From Lichenicoccus sp964246745 (lineage in GTDB: Bacteria > Pseudomonadota > Alphaproteobacteria > Acetobacterales > Acetobacteraceae): DNA of 64,000 bases. The stretch is taken from NCBI GenBank assembly GCA_964246745.1, contig CAXTRK010000004.1, forward strand, positions 106,913 through 170,912. Reading direction: 5' to 3'. A model generated the notes under the pieces. That model did not search any database and was not told where the DNA came from. It saw only the letters and a list, made by a program, of their open reading frames with translations. Both the position numbers and the translations under genes were made by a program. Within the stretch, counting starts at the first letter, position 1, and every line of letters begins with the position of its first letter. Positions 44,129 through 52,807 of the stretch are shown here, in pieces.

Positions 44129-45081
44129 GTGTCGCCCGCGAGCGCAGCTCCGAGAATTTGTTCTGCTTGGGTAAATAAATCAGCCGGCACGTCGTGCCCG
44201 GATGCCGCGACGTTTTCGTCGATCTGCTCCGGGCGTGATGCGCCGATGATCGCGGCTGCGATGTTGGGCTCGCGCAGGACCCAGGCCAGTGCGAACTGCG
44301 CGAGGCTGAGTCCGGCCTGATCCGCAATCGGCCGCAGCCTCTGGATGGCTTCAAGCACAGGCGGCTCCATCCATTGACGGCGCATCGCGACGTTCATCGT
44401 GTCGCTGGCCGCCCGGCTGTCGGCGGGAATCGACGCGCCCGGCTGGTATTTGCCGGTGAGCAGTCCCTGGCCCAGCGGCGACCAGACGATCTGGGAAATG
44501 CCGGAGCGGGCGCAAAGCGGGATCACCGCCTGATCGGGATCCGGATGGAGAAGGGAGTATTCCGGCTGGCTGGAGACGAATTTTTCCACGCCAGGCATGG
44601 CGAGGGCGGCCTCGATCCTGTCAACCGGCCACTCCGAGAAGCCGATGCAGCGAGCCTTGCCCGCACGCACCACCTCGCTAAGCGCCTCCATGGTCTCCTC
44701 AAGCGGCGTGTCGGTGTCATAGCGGTGGCATTGGTAGAGATCGACATGATCGACCTTGAGCCGATCGAGAGAAGCGTCGATCTGTTTGTGGATCTGGGCG
44801 CGCGACAAGCCGCGATCCGTGTCGCTCATCGGGAAATAGACCTTGGTCGCCAGCACGTAGCTGTCGCGCGGCAGGCCGGCCAACGCCTCCGCCAGCACGA
44901 TCTCGGCGGCGCCACGCCCGTACACGTTCGCGGTATCGATCAACGTGATGCCACAATCGAGCGCCCGATGCACGCAGGCGATCGCCCGATCCTTCTGGAC
45001 GCCGCCCGAGGTGGTAAGCCACGAGCCAAACGCGATCTCGGACACCTCGATGCCGCTGTCGCCGAGAGGGCGGAACTTCAT
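44119..45081 (-). CDS. Aldo/keto reductase
   Basis: A 320-residue NADPH-dependent (beta/alpha)8-barrel reductase similar to the YghZ/K+-channel beta-subunit group. The catalytic tetrad is visible: D49 and Y54 in LIDTANVYGRGAAE, K80 in LATKVYF, and the His in VDLYQCHRYD. The cofactor loop VWSPLGQGLLTGKY and the C-terminal EQIDEN motif are present. ATG 45081 is preferred because the family begins MKFRxLG; further codons to 45159 add unrelated residues. Substrate unknown; carbonyl detoxification is typical. Confidence 0.9.
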   Translation of the reverse strand: MKFRPLGDSGIEVSEIAFGSWLTTSGGVQKDRAIACVHRALDCGITLIDTANVYGRGAAEIVLAEALAGLPRDSYVLATKVYFPMSDTDRGLSRAQIHKQIDASLDRLKVDHVDLYQCHRYDTDTPLEETMEALSEVVRAGKARCIGFSEWPVDRIEAALAMPGVEKFVSSQPEYSLLHPDPDQAVIPLCARSGISQIVWSPLGQGLLTGKYQPGASIPADSRAASDTMNVAMRRQWMEPPVLEAIQRLRPIADQAGLSLAQFALAWVLREPNIAAAIIGASRPEQIDENVAASGHDVPADLFTQAEQILGAALAGDTQS

Positions 45082-45400
45082 GAGCATGGTCCCTATGCTG
45101 AACGTCAGCCTGAACGCACAGCGCAAGCCGGCGTTCGTAAGGGCGCCGAATAGACGCATCGGCCGGCACGTTCGATAGTTTGTGGAACGTGCTGAGAGTC
45201 AGCAGCCTTGCGTCCGAGACTCGCCCTTGGCCGGCCTGGCCTCTCGGCTTGGGGGCGGACCTCCTGAGGACTGAGGGGTGGAATAGAGATTTCCGGATTT
45301 AGATCGAGGACCTCTTCAGCGTCGTAATGTGCTCCGTTTTGCGCTTGATCCTCAAAGCAGACCAGAACGTGCCCCGGCGTTTGGCCGAGAACAGACAGGC
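45082..45400. other. Intergenic region, nothing recognised
   Basis: These 319 bases lie between the aldo/keto reductase start and the antitoxin 3' end, both on the minus strand. They include the reductase promoter. A GC-rich inverted segment GGCCGGCCTGGCC lies near 45229-45241. I see no gene, RNA fold or mobile-element end. Confidence 0.45.
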
Positions 45401-45718
45401 TTAAGGGTGAGGTTGCGAAAGGGCGGCGGTGGACCGGCGGCGAGGATGAACCTCCACCGAAACCTCGACCTCCTGTCCCAAGCCCTCCAGCATGGTGATC
45501 AGTCGCTCCACGCTAAAGCGGCCAAGGTTACACTTACGAACGCGGGCGAAGTCGGCCTGATCAATCCCGGTCAGCTCCTGGGCCTTGCGCGTGGTGATCC
45601 CCTCGTCATCGAGAACCTTGTGGACCTGGGCGGCCAGAATCGCCTTGAGCTGGCGCGCTTCGGGATTGGGGATGCCAAGATCGCGATACACATTCCCGCT
45701 GCCATAGATTGGCTTCAT
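45401..45718 (-). CDS. HigA-type antitoxin (XRE helix-turn-helix)
   Basis: A 105-residue antitoxin/transcriptional repressor with a lambda-repressor-type DNA-binding domain. It reads MKPIYGSGNVYRDLGIPNPEARQLKAILAAQVHKVLDDEGITTRKAQELTGIDQADFARVRKCNLGRFSVERLITMLEGLG, the typical HigA-like antidote of phage-Gp49-type toxins. The ATG at 45718 lies 17 bases after the toxin stop in its original frame (45736). Because of the toxin frameshift, the present toxin reading runs without a stop into this frame, giving a possible 235-residue fusion from 46108. Confidence 0.85.
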   Translation of the reverse strand: MKPIYGSGNVYRDLGIPNPEARQLKAILAAQVHKVLDDEGITTRKAQELTGIDQADFARVRKCNLGRFSVERLITMLEGLGQEVEVSVEVHPRRRSTAALSQPHP

Positions 45719-45735
45719 GTCGTCGTCGGTCGGGG

Positions 45736-46108
45736 TCAAAGCTGCTCCGTCAGCCGCTTGAGCCTCATCCGCACTACGTCGATCTCGTGCTTCGGCGTTG
45801 TTATCCCGCGTTTGGCTTTCTTTTGAAATGCGTGGATGACCCATATCGCTTCTCCAAGCTGGAGGGTGGAGGGCGTACACGACGCGGTAGGCGTCACCCG
45901 TGGCCCTGATCGCGAGTTCCCAAACACCGGAGCCAAGGCCGGTCATCGGCTTGGCGATCTCAGGGGCCTTGCCTTCCGCGATCTCGCTTAAAGCGTCGGC
46001 CGCCTTGGACCTCGCGGCAGGTGGAAAGTCCTCGAAATCGCGACGCGCGGCGTTCAGCCAGTTGATCGGCCGCAGGCTTCTCATGAAGGATGATGGCACA
46101 TTTGCCAT
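45736..46108 (-). pseudogene. HigB/Gp49-type toxin, frameshifted by a 7-base duplication
   Basis: The toxin is an RelE/HigB-superfamily mRNA interferase. Its N-terminal part from ATG 46108 (or 46084, MRSLRPINWL) reads through SGVWELAIRATGDAYRVVYAL, then leaves the family sequence. The rest, LQLGEAIWVIHAFQKKAKRGITTPKHEIDVVRMRLKRL, continues in another frame to a stop at 45736. The break coincides with a perfect tandem duplication of TGGAGGG (45860-45866 and 45867-45873, plus strand). Removing one copy restores VVYALQLGEAIWVIHAFQKK. As read, the toxin is inactive and is translationally fused to the antitoxin. Confidence 0.85.
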
Positions 46109-46383
46109 TTATTTGAAAGCAGGTAGCGCCGGCAATCCTGCCTCTGGAGCGGAGGGCAGCGAGGGGTGGGCGAGCAGGCGACAGCGCCAACACCGCCTGC
46201 TAAGCCGCCGCCACCGGCGTAGTCCGGACACTGCAGGCAAGATAAGGTAGGCTGATGTCGCCGAACGATCGAGCACCAGACTCACGCGCGAGCGCGGTAA
46301 GCGTTCCATTCCGGCCAGTCGAACGCGCCGAACGGCGCCGAATCCGGCTTAAGCGAGTTTATCACCATCGGGCGTGCGCTGTC

Positions 46384-47949
46384 TCAGAGCAAGCCATGCA
46401 GGAACCAGCGCAGATCGCCGGTTGCGGCGTGCTCGCCATCGCCGCGTCGGTATAGCCAGAAGCGGCGGCCGGTCTCGTCCTCCAGCCGGAAATAGTCCCG
46501 CACCGCCGACAGCTCGCCCGGGCGGCGCCACCATTCGCCGGCGATGCGTTCGGGACCGTCGGCGGCACGGACAATGTGGCGATGATTGCGCCAGATGAAG
46601 AAGCTGGGCGGGCTGTCCGGCAAGGTGGTCATAGTGCGCACCGGCACTGGCGGGTCGAACAGACGGACCGGACGCGGCAGGTCCCGCGGCCAGGCCTCCA
46701 GAACGTCGGCGCTTCGTGCGAGCGGGGCCGCACGCGCAACCGAGCGCTCCGGCACGTCGCTCTGCACCGGCGCTGGCCGCCAGAGGCGATCCATCCCCAG
46801 CCGGTTGCCGAGTCGGTCGATCAGCGTGGCGAGACCGGTCAGCTCAGGGTCTTCCGACATGCTGACGCTGCGGAACCGGTCCTGCTCCGCCAGCAGCGGC
46901 TCCGCGACACCGGCGGTGAGATCCATTGCCTCGACGCCATCGCCGGGATCGATCTGCTCCAGCCGTTCGTCGAACAGCCGGGCGATATGGCGCGGCGAAT
47001 ACGAGGCGCGGGCGAGCGCGATCCGCTGCGTCTGCCGGCTGCCATCAACCCGGTGCAAGCGCAGCTCCAGCCGTCTTGCTCCCAGGCATTGCGCCTGCAG
47101 ACGATGGCAGAGCCGTGCCGCCAGCAATCCCGTGGCGCCAGACAGCGACTCCGCGGTCAGCAGCGGCTCGGCAAAGTCCATGCGTTCCGCGACCGGCGTT
47201 TGCGGCAGCGCGGGCACGATCGGTTCGAACACGCCTCCCAGCGCCTGGTCCAGCCGCAGCGCCACCGCGGCACCCAGCCGGCGCGCGAGCGGGGCCCTCG
47301 GCAATGCCGCAAGCTCGCCTACCCGGCGCAGTCCGAAACGGTGCAGCAGGGCCGCCGCCCCCGCTTCGAGACGCAGCGCCTCGACCGGCAGCGCCAGCAG
47401 CGCCTCGCGGTCGCCTGGCGCGGCGATGCTGAGCGCGCCCGTGGCAAAATGCGCGAGCGCATGGGCGGCGCCAGGCGTGTCGGCAAGGCCGATGCGGGCG
47501 GACAGTCCGGCATGCGACAGAAACGAGGCCAGCTCCGACAGCAACGCCGCCTCGCCGCCATGCAGATGCGCGCAGCCGGTGAGATCAAGCCAGATGCCGT
47601 CCGGCGGCACTGCCCTGGTTGACGGCGTGTAGCGCAAGCACCAGGCGGCCAATGCCGCCAGCGCCTCACGGTCGTCGCGGGCGCTTTGGGGAGTCTCTGG
47701 GATGACACGCAGCCCGGGCAGCATCGCCTGTGCCTGGGCAAGCGCCATGCCCGGATGCAGACCAAGCGCAACGGCGCGCGGGCAGGCGGCGGCGATGACC
47801 AGACGCTGCCCTTCGACGCGGGAGACGACCAGGGGGGCGGTGCTATCCGCTGCGTTGCGCGCTGGCCCGTCTGTCAGCCTCACTCTTTTCGTGAGCCCCA
47901 CTCTTTCCGTCAGCCAGTGCGGCAGCCAGAGAAAGGCGACCCGTCTCAT
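46384..47949 (-). CDS. imuB: ImuB, inactive Y-family polymerase-like mutasome protein
   Basis: A 521-residue member of the Y-family polymerase fold that lacks catalytic residues and serves as the hub of the ImuA-ImuB-DnaE2 translesion mutasome. It opens MRRVAFLWLPHWLTERV and contains GMALAQAQAMLPGL, the GIWLDLTGCAHLHGG palm segment and the little-finger region FAEPLLTAESLSGATGLLA. The second catalytic acidic pair of DinB-type polymerases is not seen. It overlaps imuA by 107 bases in another frame, which implies tight coupling. The dnaE2 gene that usually follows is absent from the next 300 bases, which hold unrelated sequence. Confidence 0.88.
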   Translation of the reverse strand: MRRVAFLWLPHWLTERVGLTKRVRLTDGPARNAADSTAPLVVSRVEGQRLVIAAACPRAVALGLHPGMALAQAQAMLPGLRVIPETPQSARDDREALAALAAWCLRYTPSTRAVPPDGIWLDLTGCAHLHGGEAALLSELASFLSHAGLSARIGLADTPGAAHALAHFATGALSIAAPGDREALLALPVEALRLEAGAAALLHRFGLRRVGELAALPRAPLARRLGAAVALRLDQALGGVFEPIVPALPQTPVAERMDFAEPLLTAESLSGATGLLAARLCHRLQAQCLGARRLELRLHRVDGSRQTQRIALARASYSPRHIARLFDERLEQIDPGDGVEAMDLTAGVAEPLLAEQDRFRSVSMSEDPELTGLATLIDRLGNRLGMDRLWRPAPVQSDVPERSVARAAPLARSADVLEAWPRDLPRPVRLFDPPVPVRTMTTLPDSPPSFFIWRNHRHIVRAADGPERIAGEWWRRPGELSAVRDYFRLEDETGRRFWLYRRGDGEHAATGDLRWFLHGLL

Positions 47950-48655
47950 TGCAGCGCTCCACGATCCAACGGATGGGCAGGGGACTCCGTGCCGCGGCGC
48001 CTCTGCAGCGCAGCAGTTCGAGCCGCCACCAGGCCGGACCGAGCATGCGCGACAAGCGCTGCGAGACCATGCCGGCCGGCAGTGATCCCACCCGCCAGCG
48101 GCTGATGGCAGCGCTGGGCGCGGTCAGTGCCGGATCATCGAAATGACGGCTGCGCCTGATGGCAAAGCCGATCGCCCCCGAGGCTTCCGCCGCAAGCTGC
48201 AGCCGGCGCGAAGCGGTGAGATCCAGCCGGCCGTCGATCTCGCCAACCACGCCGAGCAGGCCCGGATGGCGCAGCGCCTCCTCCATCACGTCGAGCACGG
48301 CGCGGCCGGCTTCGACGAGAATCAGCCGGCCGGGATGCAGCCCCACGGCTGCCAGCGCCGGCGCGAACAGGTCGCGTCCACGCATCGCCCACAGCACTTG
48401 GCCGGATGCCGCCGCCAGCAGGCTGCCCACCAGCAGGCTGGGCAGGGCGGCATGCTCGCTGTCAGCGCCCTGTCCCAGCACCTCGTGCACGGCCCCGCCA
48501 GCCAGGCCCTGATGCGGCAGCAGCCGGTCGATGGCCGCGATCCCGAAGCGGACGCGCGCCGCCGCTTGCTTGTGCGCGCTTCCTGGGCGGGTCCCGCCTT
48601 GCTCGATCCGGCGGATCTGTTGACGCAGGTGCTCCAGCCTCTGCATGCGCACCAT
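47843..48655 (-). CDS. imuA: ImuA, RecA/SulA-like mutasome protein
   Basis: A 270-residue protein of the ImuA family, needed with ImuB and DnaE2 for damage-induced mutagenesis. After a basic N-terminus it reads AAIDRLLPHQGLAGGAVHEVLGQGADSEHAALPSLLVGSLLAAASGQVLWAMRGRDLFAPALAAVGLHPGRLILVEA, a RecA-like core with a degenerate P-loop region. AGGGGAAC lies directly upstream of the ATG, and the SOS box ends 16 bases before it. The last 36 codons overlap the start of imuB. Confidence 0.9.
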   Translation of the reverse strand: MVRMQRLEHLRQQIRRIEQGGTRPGSAHKQAAARVRFGIAAIDRLLPHQGLAGGAVHEVLGQGADSEHAALPSLLVGSLLAAASGQVLWAMRGRDLFAPALAAVGLHPGRLILVEAGRAVLDVMEEALRHPGLLGVVGEIDGRLDLTASRRLQLAAEASGAIGFAIRRSRHFDDPALTAPSAAISRWRVGSLPAGMVSQRLSRMLGPAWWRLELLRCRGAAARSPLPIRWIVERCNETGRLSLAAALADGKSGAHEKSEADRRASAQRSG

Positions 48656-48670
48656 GTTCCCCTGTCATGA

Positions 48671-48685
48671 GAACATAAAGAGAAC
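48671..48685 (-). promoter_or_regulatory. LexA (SOS) box of imuA-imuB
   Basis: GTTCTCTTTATGTTC on the minus strand is a perfect GTTC-N7-GTTC, the alphaproteobacterial LexA site, 16 bases before the imuA start codon. LexA repression with induction by DNA damage is expected. Confidence 0.85.
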
Positions 48686-48706
48686 ACAGAAGGGGTGCGG
48701 GAGCAA

Positions 48707-49678
48707 TCAGTTTGTTCGCAGCCGGGATGCCTCGCGGCCTTGCCAGATTAGCAGCATCGGCACCCCGATCGCGAGGTCGCGCCCGCGCCGCAGCAAAGAG
48801 AGACTGAAGGAAAGATGCGGATCGAGACCGAACAGGCTGCCGAGCGCCACATAGGCCGCTTCCTGCACGCCGAGCGCCGCCGGCACCAGGAAGGAGATCG
48901 ACAGGATGCCGCTGGCCACTCCTTCGATGGCCAGCGCCGCCCCCAGCGAGGGGGCGGCGCCCAGCATACGATATGCGATCCAGACCCAGCCCGCACCAAG
49001 GCTCCAGCCGACCAGATGCCCGAGGCAGCCGCCGGCGACCCGGCCAGGTCGCGCGTAAAAGACGTTGATACGGTCCTGCAGCCGGTCGATGTCGCGCAGC
49101 CTGGCCGCGCCGACCAGGCGCGTGCCGAGACGACGGAACAGCACGCTGGCGCCGCGTTGCGCCCAGATGAAGGCGCTGACCGCGGCCACTCCGAGCGCCA
49201 TGCCGAGTCCGACCGGCCCCGCGAGCGCGGTATCCGGATTGCGGTCGAGCAGGAACAGCAATCCGATCAGCACGAAGCCGATCTGGCCGATCACCTCGGT
49301 GGTGAGATCGACGATGTTGGCGGCGACCGAGGTCGGCCAGGCCACGATTCGGCCGCCGAGACCGGCGCTGGTGGCGCGCATGCTGATCAGGATGCCGCCG
49401 ACCTGAGAGAAGGGCAGGCAGGTCATGCCGGCCTCGCGCATGACCCGCGCCAGCAGCAGACGCGCGAGACCCGCCGGCAGCGCCGCGCTGGGGCACGCGA
49501 TGCGCCAGGCCAGCGCCAGCACCGCGTCGCTGGCCACCTGCCAGAGGGTGAGCACGGCGAAGCCGACGAGGCCGACCGAGAGCAGGGAGCGCGTCACGGC
49601 GCCGGCGCCAAGCCAGACCGCAAAGCCGGTCATGACAGCCAGGCCGGCCAGGGCGAGCAGGATCGAGGCGGTCTTCAC
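48707..49678 (-). CDS. hpnL: HpnL, hopanoid-associated LPG-synthase/flippase-like membrane protein
   Basis: A 323-residue inner-membrane protein with about eight hydrophobic segments, of the lysylphosphatidylglycerol-synthase transmembrane fold. The conserved LPFSQVGGILISMRAT and PAALGVQEAAYVALGSLFGLDPHLSFSLSLLRRGRDL motifs are characteristic (GLQE-like loop and an Arg-rich C-terminal helix). It starts at GTG 49678. It diverges from hpnA with only 53 bases between, so shared regulation with the hopanoid operon is likely. Its role in hopanoid metabolism or transport is not settled. Confidence 0.87.
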   Translation of the reverse strand: MKTASILLALAGLAVMTGFAVWLGAGAVTRSLLSVGLVGFAVLTLWQVASDAVLALAWRIACPSAALPAGLARLLLARVMREAGMTCLPFSQVGGILISMRATSAGLGGRIVAWPTSVAANIVDLTTEVIGQIGFVLIGLLFLLDRNPDTALAGPVGLGMALGVAAVSAFIWAQRGASVLFRRLGTRLVGAARLRDIDRLQDRINVFYARPGRVAGGCLGHLVGWSLGAGWVWIAYRMLGAAPSLGAALAIEGVASGILSISFLVPAALGVQEAAYVALGSLFGLDPHLSFSLSLLRRGRDLAIGVPMLLIWQGREASRLRTN

Positions 49679-49731
49679 GGTGGCGCGGGCTCTACACCAC
49701 GGGCGATCACGCGGCTATACACCCGCTCGTC

Positions 49732-50736
49732 ATGGCAAATTACGTCTTGAATAGCGCGCCGACGCTGATCACCGGTGCAACGGGGTTTGTGGGCTCGGCG
49801 GTGGCCCGGGCGCTGGCGGCGCGCGGCCATCGGCTGCGCCTGCTGGTCCGGCCGCGCGGCGACCGACGCAACATCGCAGCCCTCGACGCGGAACTGGTCG
49901 AGGGCGATCTGGGCCAGCCCGAAGGCTTCGCGGCCGCTCTCGAGGGCTGCCATGCGCTGTTCCATGTCGCGGCCGACTACCGGCTCTGGGTGCCCAATCC
50001 GGACACGATGATGCGCGCCAATGTCGAGGGCACGCGAAGGCTGATGCTGGCGGCGCAGGAGTCGGGCGTCGAGCGGATCGTCTATTGCTCCTCGGTCGCG
50101 GCCCTCGGGCAGTTCGGCGACGGACGCGTGGCGGACGAGACCACGCCGCTGGGTGCGCACGGCGTGATCGGCGCCTACAAGCAGTCGAAATACCGCGCCG
50201 AGCAGGAGGTGCTGCGTCTGGTGCGCGAGCACGGCCTGCCCGCGGTGATCGTCAATCCCTCGACTCCGATCGGGCCGCGCGACATCAAGCCCACGCCGAC
50301 CGGGCAGATGATCGCCGACGCGGCGGCAGGAAGGATGCCGGCCTATGTCGATACCGGCCTGAACATCGTCCATGTCGACGACGTCGCCGAAGGCCACGCG
50401 CTGGCCTTCGAGAAAGGCGTGATCGGCGAGCGATATATCCTCGGCGGCGAGGACATGCTGTTGCGCGACCTGTTCGGCCTGGTCGCCGACGCGGCCGGCG
50501 TGCGCGCACCCAGGGTAAGGCTGCCGCAGACGGCGTTATGGCCGGTCGCGGTGGCCTCGGAGCTGGCGGCGCGCGGCTTCGGGGTTGCGCCACGGGTGAC
50601 ACGGGAGATGTTGGCGATGTCGCGCAAGAAGATGTTTTTCTCCTCCGCCAAGGCGCGCGCGGCGCTTGGCTATGCGCCGCGTCCGGCGGCCGCCGCGGTG
50701 CTGGACGCGGTGGCCTGGTTCAAGGGTCACGCCTGA
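49732..50736 (+). CDS. hpnA: HpnA, hopanoid-associated sugar epimerase
   Basis: A 334-residue extended short-chain dehydrogenase. The NAD(P) motif is GATGFVG (15-21), and the catalytic YxxxK occurs in AYKQSKYRAE. The conserved VNPSTPIGPRDIKPTPTGQMI stretch is typical of HpnA. It is thought to modify the sugar attached to bacteriohopanetetrol side chains. It is the first gene of the plus-strand hopanoid operon; its TGA overlaps the ATG of hpnB (TGATG). Confidence 0.93.
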   Translation: MANYVLNSAPTLITGATGFVGSAVARALAARGHRLRLLVRPRGDRRNIAALDAELVEGDLGQPEGFAAALEGCHALFHVAADYRLWVPNPDTMMRANVEGTRRLMLAAQESGVERIVYCSSVAALGQFGDGRVADETTPLGAHGVIGAYKQSKYRAEQEVLRLVREHGLPAVIVNPSTPIGPRDIKPTPTGQMIADAAAGRMPAYVDTGLNIVHVDDVAEGHALAFEKGVIGERYILGGEDMLLRDLFGLVADAAGVRAPRVRLPQTALWPVAVASELAARGFGVAPRVTREMLAMSRKKMFFSSAKARAALGYAPRPAAAAVLDAVAWFKGHA

Positions 50737-51899
50737 TGATGTTGCTTCTTGCCGTGCTCTCGCTGCTGGCCTGGCTGTATCTGGTGCTGCTGCACGGCCG
50801 GTTCTGGCAGGCGGGTCCGGTGCTGGCGCCGCTGCCGGCCTCGCTGCGTCCGGATGCCTCGACGTGGCCCGCTCTGTGCGTCGTGGTGCCGGCGCGTGAC
50901 GAGTCGGAGTCCATCGAGGAGGTGCTGCGCTCGCTGCTCGATCAGGATTATCCGGGTCCGTACGGAATCGTGCTGGTGGATGACCGCAGCGGCGATGGCA
51001 CCGCAGCACTCGCGCGCGGGCTCGGCTCGCCGCACCTTCAGGTGGTCGATGGCGCCGACACGCCGCCAGGCTGGAGCGGCAAGCTGTGGGCGGTGGCGCA
51101 AGGGGTGCAGCGCGTGCAGACGCTGATGCCTGATCCCGACGGCTATGTTCTGTTGGCCGACGCCGACATCGTCCACGACCGTCGCCATGCCGCGACCCTG
51201 GTTGCCAAGGCGATGCGCGACGGGCTGGACCAGGTCTCCGAGATGGTGGCGCTGAGCACCGCCAGCGCCGCCGAGCGGGCGCTGGTGCCGGCCTTCGTCT
51301 ATTTCTTCCAGTTGCTCTATCCGTTCGCGTGGGTGAACCAGCCCGCCCGGCGCATCGCCGCGGCGGCCGGCGGCACCGTGCTGATCCGCCGCTCGGCGCT
51401 GGCGCGTATCGGCGGCATCGAGAGCCTGCGCTCGGCGCTGATCGACGACGTGACCCTGGCCCGCCGGGTCAAGGGCAGCGGCGGCGCGATCTGGCTGGGG
51501 CACAGCGTGCTGGCGCGTTCGATCCGGCCCTATCCGCATCCGGGCGACGTCTGGCGCATGGTCGCGCGCACCGCCTATGTGCAGTTGCGTTTCTCTCCGC
51601 TGCTGCTGCTCGGCACGGTGCTGGCGATGCTGCTGGTCTGGGTGATGCCGGTGGCGGCGATGCTGTGCGCGGCGGGGGCTGCCGAACTGTGCGGCCTGCT
51701 GGCCTGGATCGCCGCGACGCTGTCGTTCCTGCCGACCTTGCGGCGGTTCCGGCTCTCGCCGTTCTGGGCGTTGCTGATGCCGGCGGTCGCCCTGTTTTAC
51801 GTGGCCGCGACCATCGGCTCGGCCTTCGATCATTACCGTGGCCGCGGCGTGGTCTGGAAACGGCGCGCCTACCGGGAAGGCGAGTCCTCGTTGCCATGA
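50736..51899 (+). CDS. hpnB: HpnB, hopanoid-associated glycosyltransferase
   Basis: A 387-residue GT2-family membrane glycosyltransferase. It opens with a transmembrane helix (MMLLLAVLSLLAWLYLVLL), then the GT2 core VVVPARDESESIEEVLRSLLDQDYP, VDDRSGDGT, the nucleotide-sugar DxD-like ADADI and the acceptor-site IDDVTLARRVK. It ends in two or three C-terminal helices. ATG 50736 overlaps the hpnA stop; the gene overlaps hpnC by four bases (ATGA). It is presumed to add a sugar to hopanoid side chains. Confidence 0.92.
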   Translation: MMLLLAVLSLLAWLYLVLLHGRFWQAGPVLAPLPASLRPDASTWPALCVVVPARDESESIEEVLRSLLDQDYPGPYGIVLVDDRSGDGTAALARGLGSPHLQVVDGADTPPGWSGKLWAVAQGVQRVQTLMPDPDGYVLLADADIVHDRRHAATLVAKAMRDGLDQVSEMVALSTASAAERALVPAFVYFFQLLYPFAWVNQPARRIAAAAGGTVLIRRSALARIGGIESLRSALIDDVTLARRVKGSGGAIWLGHSVLARSIRPYPHPGDVWRMVARTAYVQLRFSPLLLLGTVLAMLLVWVMPVAAMLCAAGAAELCGLLAWIAATLSFLPTLRRFRLSPFWALLMPAVALFYVAATIGSAFDHYRGRGVVWKRRAYREGESSLP

Positions 51900-52807
51900 A
51901 CGAACCGGGCCTCGATGTCGCCTCCGGCAAGGGACGAGGCGACGAAAACTTTCCTGTCGGCTCACGGCTGCTCCGCCCGTCGGACCGGCCGCACGTGCAT
52001 GCCTATTACGGGTTCGCGCGGGCGATCGACGATATCGCCGACAACACCGTGCTGTCGCCGGATGCCAAGATCGCGCGGCTGGACGCGATGGAGTCGATGC
52101 TGCTGGGACGGTCGCTCGATTCTGGGGCCGATCCCGGATCGGATCCTGGATCCAATCCTGGCTCCCCTGGCGCGGAACTGGAAAAGGCGCGTCGGCTGCG
52201 CGATTCGATGGTCATCACCGGCATTGATCCCGCCACCGGCACCGACCTGATCGTGGCGTTCCGCCAGGATGCGGTGAAGCGCCGCTATGAAAGCTGGGAG
52301 GAACTCGCCGACTATTGCCGCTACTCCGCGGCGCCGGTGGGACGCTATCTGCTGTCGCTGCATGGCGAGGAACTGCGCGGCGCCGGTGGGGCCGCCTTGC
52401 TCGCCGCCTCGGACGCGCTGTGCGCGGCGCTCCAGGTGCTCAATCATCTGCAGGATTGCGCGGACGACCTCGCCGGGCTGGACCGCTGCTACATCCCGGT
52501 GCCCTGGCTTGCCGAGGCGGGCCTGGGTGTGGCGGTGTTGCGGTGCGTGCACAGTCCGCCCGGTTTGCGCCGCGTGCTGGACCGGCTGCTCGACAAGGTC
52601 GACGATCTGAACCGGCAGGCGGCCGTGCTGCCATCGCTGGTGTCGGACCGGAGGATGCGTCTTGAGGCGTCGGTGATCGTGGGCCTGTCGCACCGTCTGT
52701 CCTCGCGGCTGCGGCGCGAGGACCCGCTCGCTTCACGGGTAAAGCTGCGCCCGCTCGACATGGCACGCAGCCTGTCAGGCGCCGCCTGGCATTTCTGGAG
52801 ACGGTGA
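51896..52807 (+). CDS. hpnC: HpnC, hydroxysqualene synthase
   Basis: A 303-residue trans-isoprenyl transferase-like protein that converts presqualene diphosphate to hydroxysqualene in the HpnCDE route. It opens with the family motif ENFPVGSRLLRPSDRPHVHAYYGFARAIDDIADN, in which DDIAD is the aspartate-rich site, and has LNHLQDCADDLAGLDRCYIP as the second. Between them a loop near residues 79-93 is expanded by an in-frame 12-base repeat encoding (D/N)PGS. It overlaps both neighbours (ATGA at its start, TGATG at its end). Confidence 0.92.
   Translation: MNEPGLDVASGKGRGDENFPVGSRLLRPSDRPHVHAYYGFARAIDDIADNTVLSPDAKIARLDAMESMLLGRSLDSGADPGSDPGSNPGSPGAELEKARRLRDSMVITGIDPATGTDLIVAFRQDAVKRRYESWEELADYCRYSAAPVGRYLLSLHGEELRGAGGAALLAASDALCAALQVLNHLQDCADDLAGLDRCYIPVPWLAEAGLGVAVLRCVHSPPGLRRVLDRLLDKVDDLNRQAAVLPSLVSDRRMRLEASVIVGLSHRLSSRLRREDPLASRVKLRPLDMARSLSGAAWHFWRR
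52130..52171 (+). repeat. 12-base in-frame tandem repeat in hpnC
   Basis: Three imperfect 12-base units (52130-52141, 52142-52153, 52154-52165) plus half a unit encode DPGS-DPGS-NPGS-PG. The first two differ at two positions. This inserts a flexible acidic loop without breaking the frame. Confidence 0.75.
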
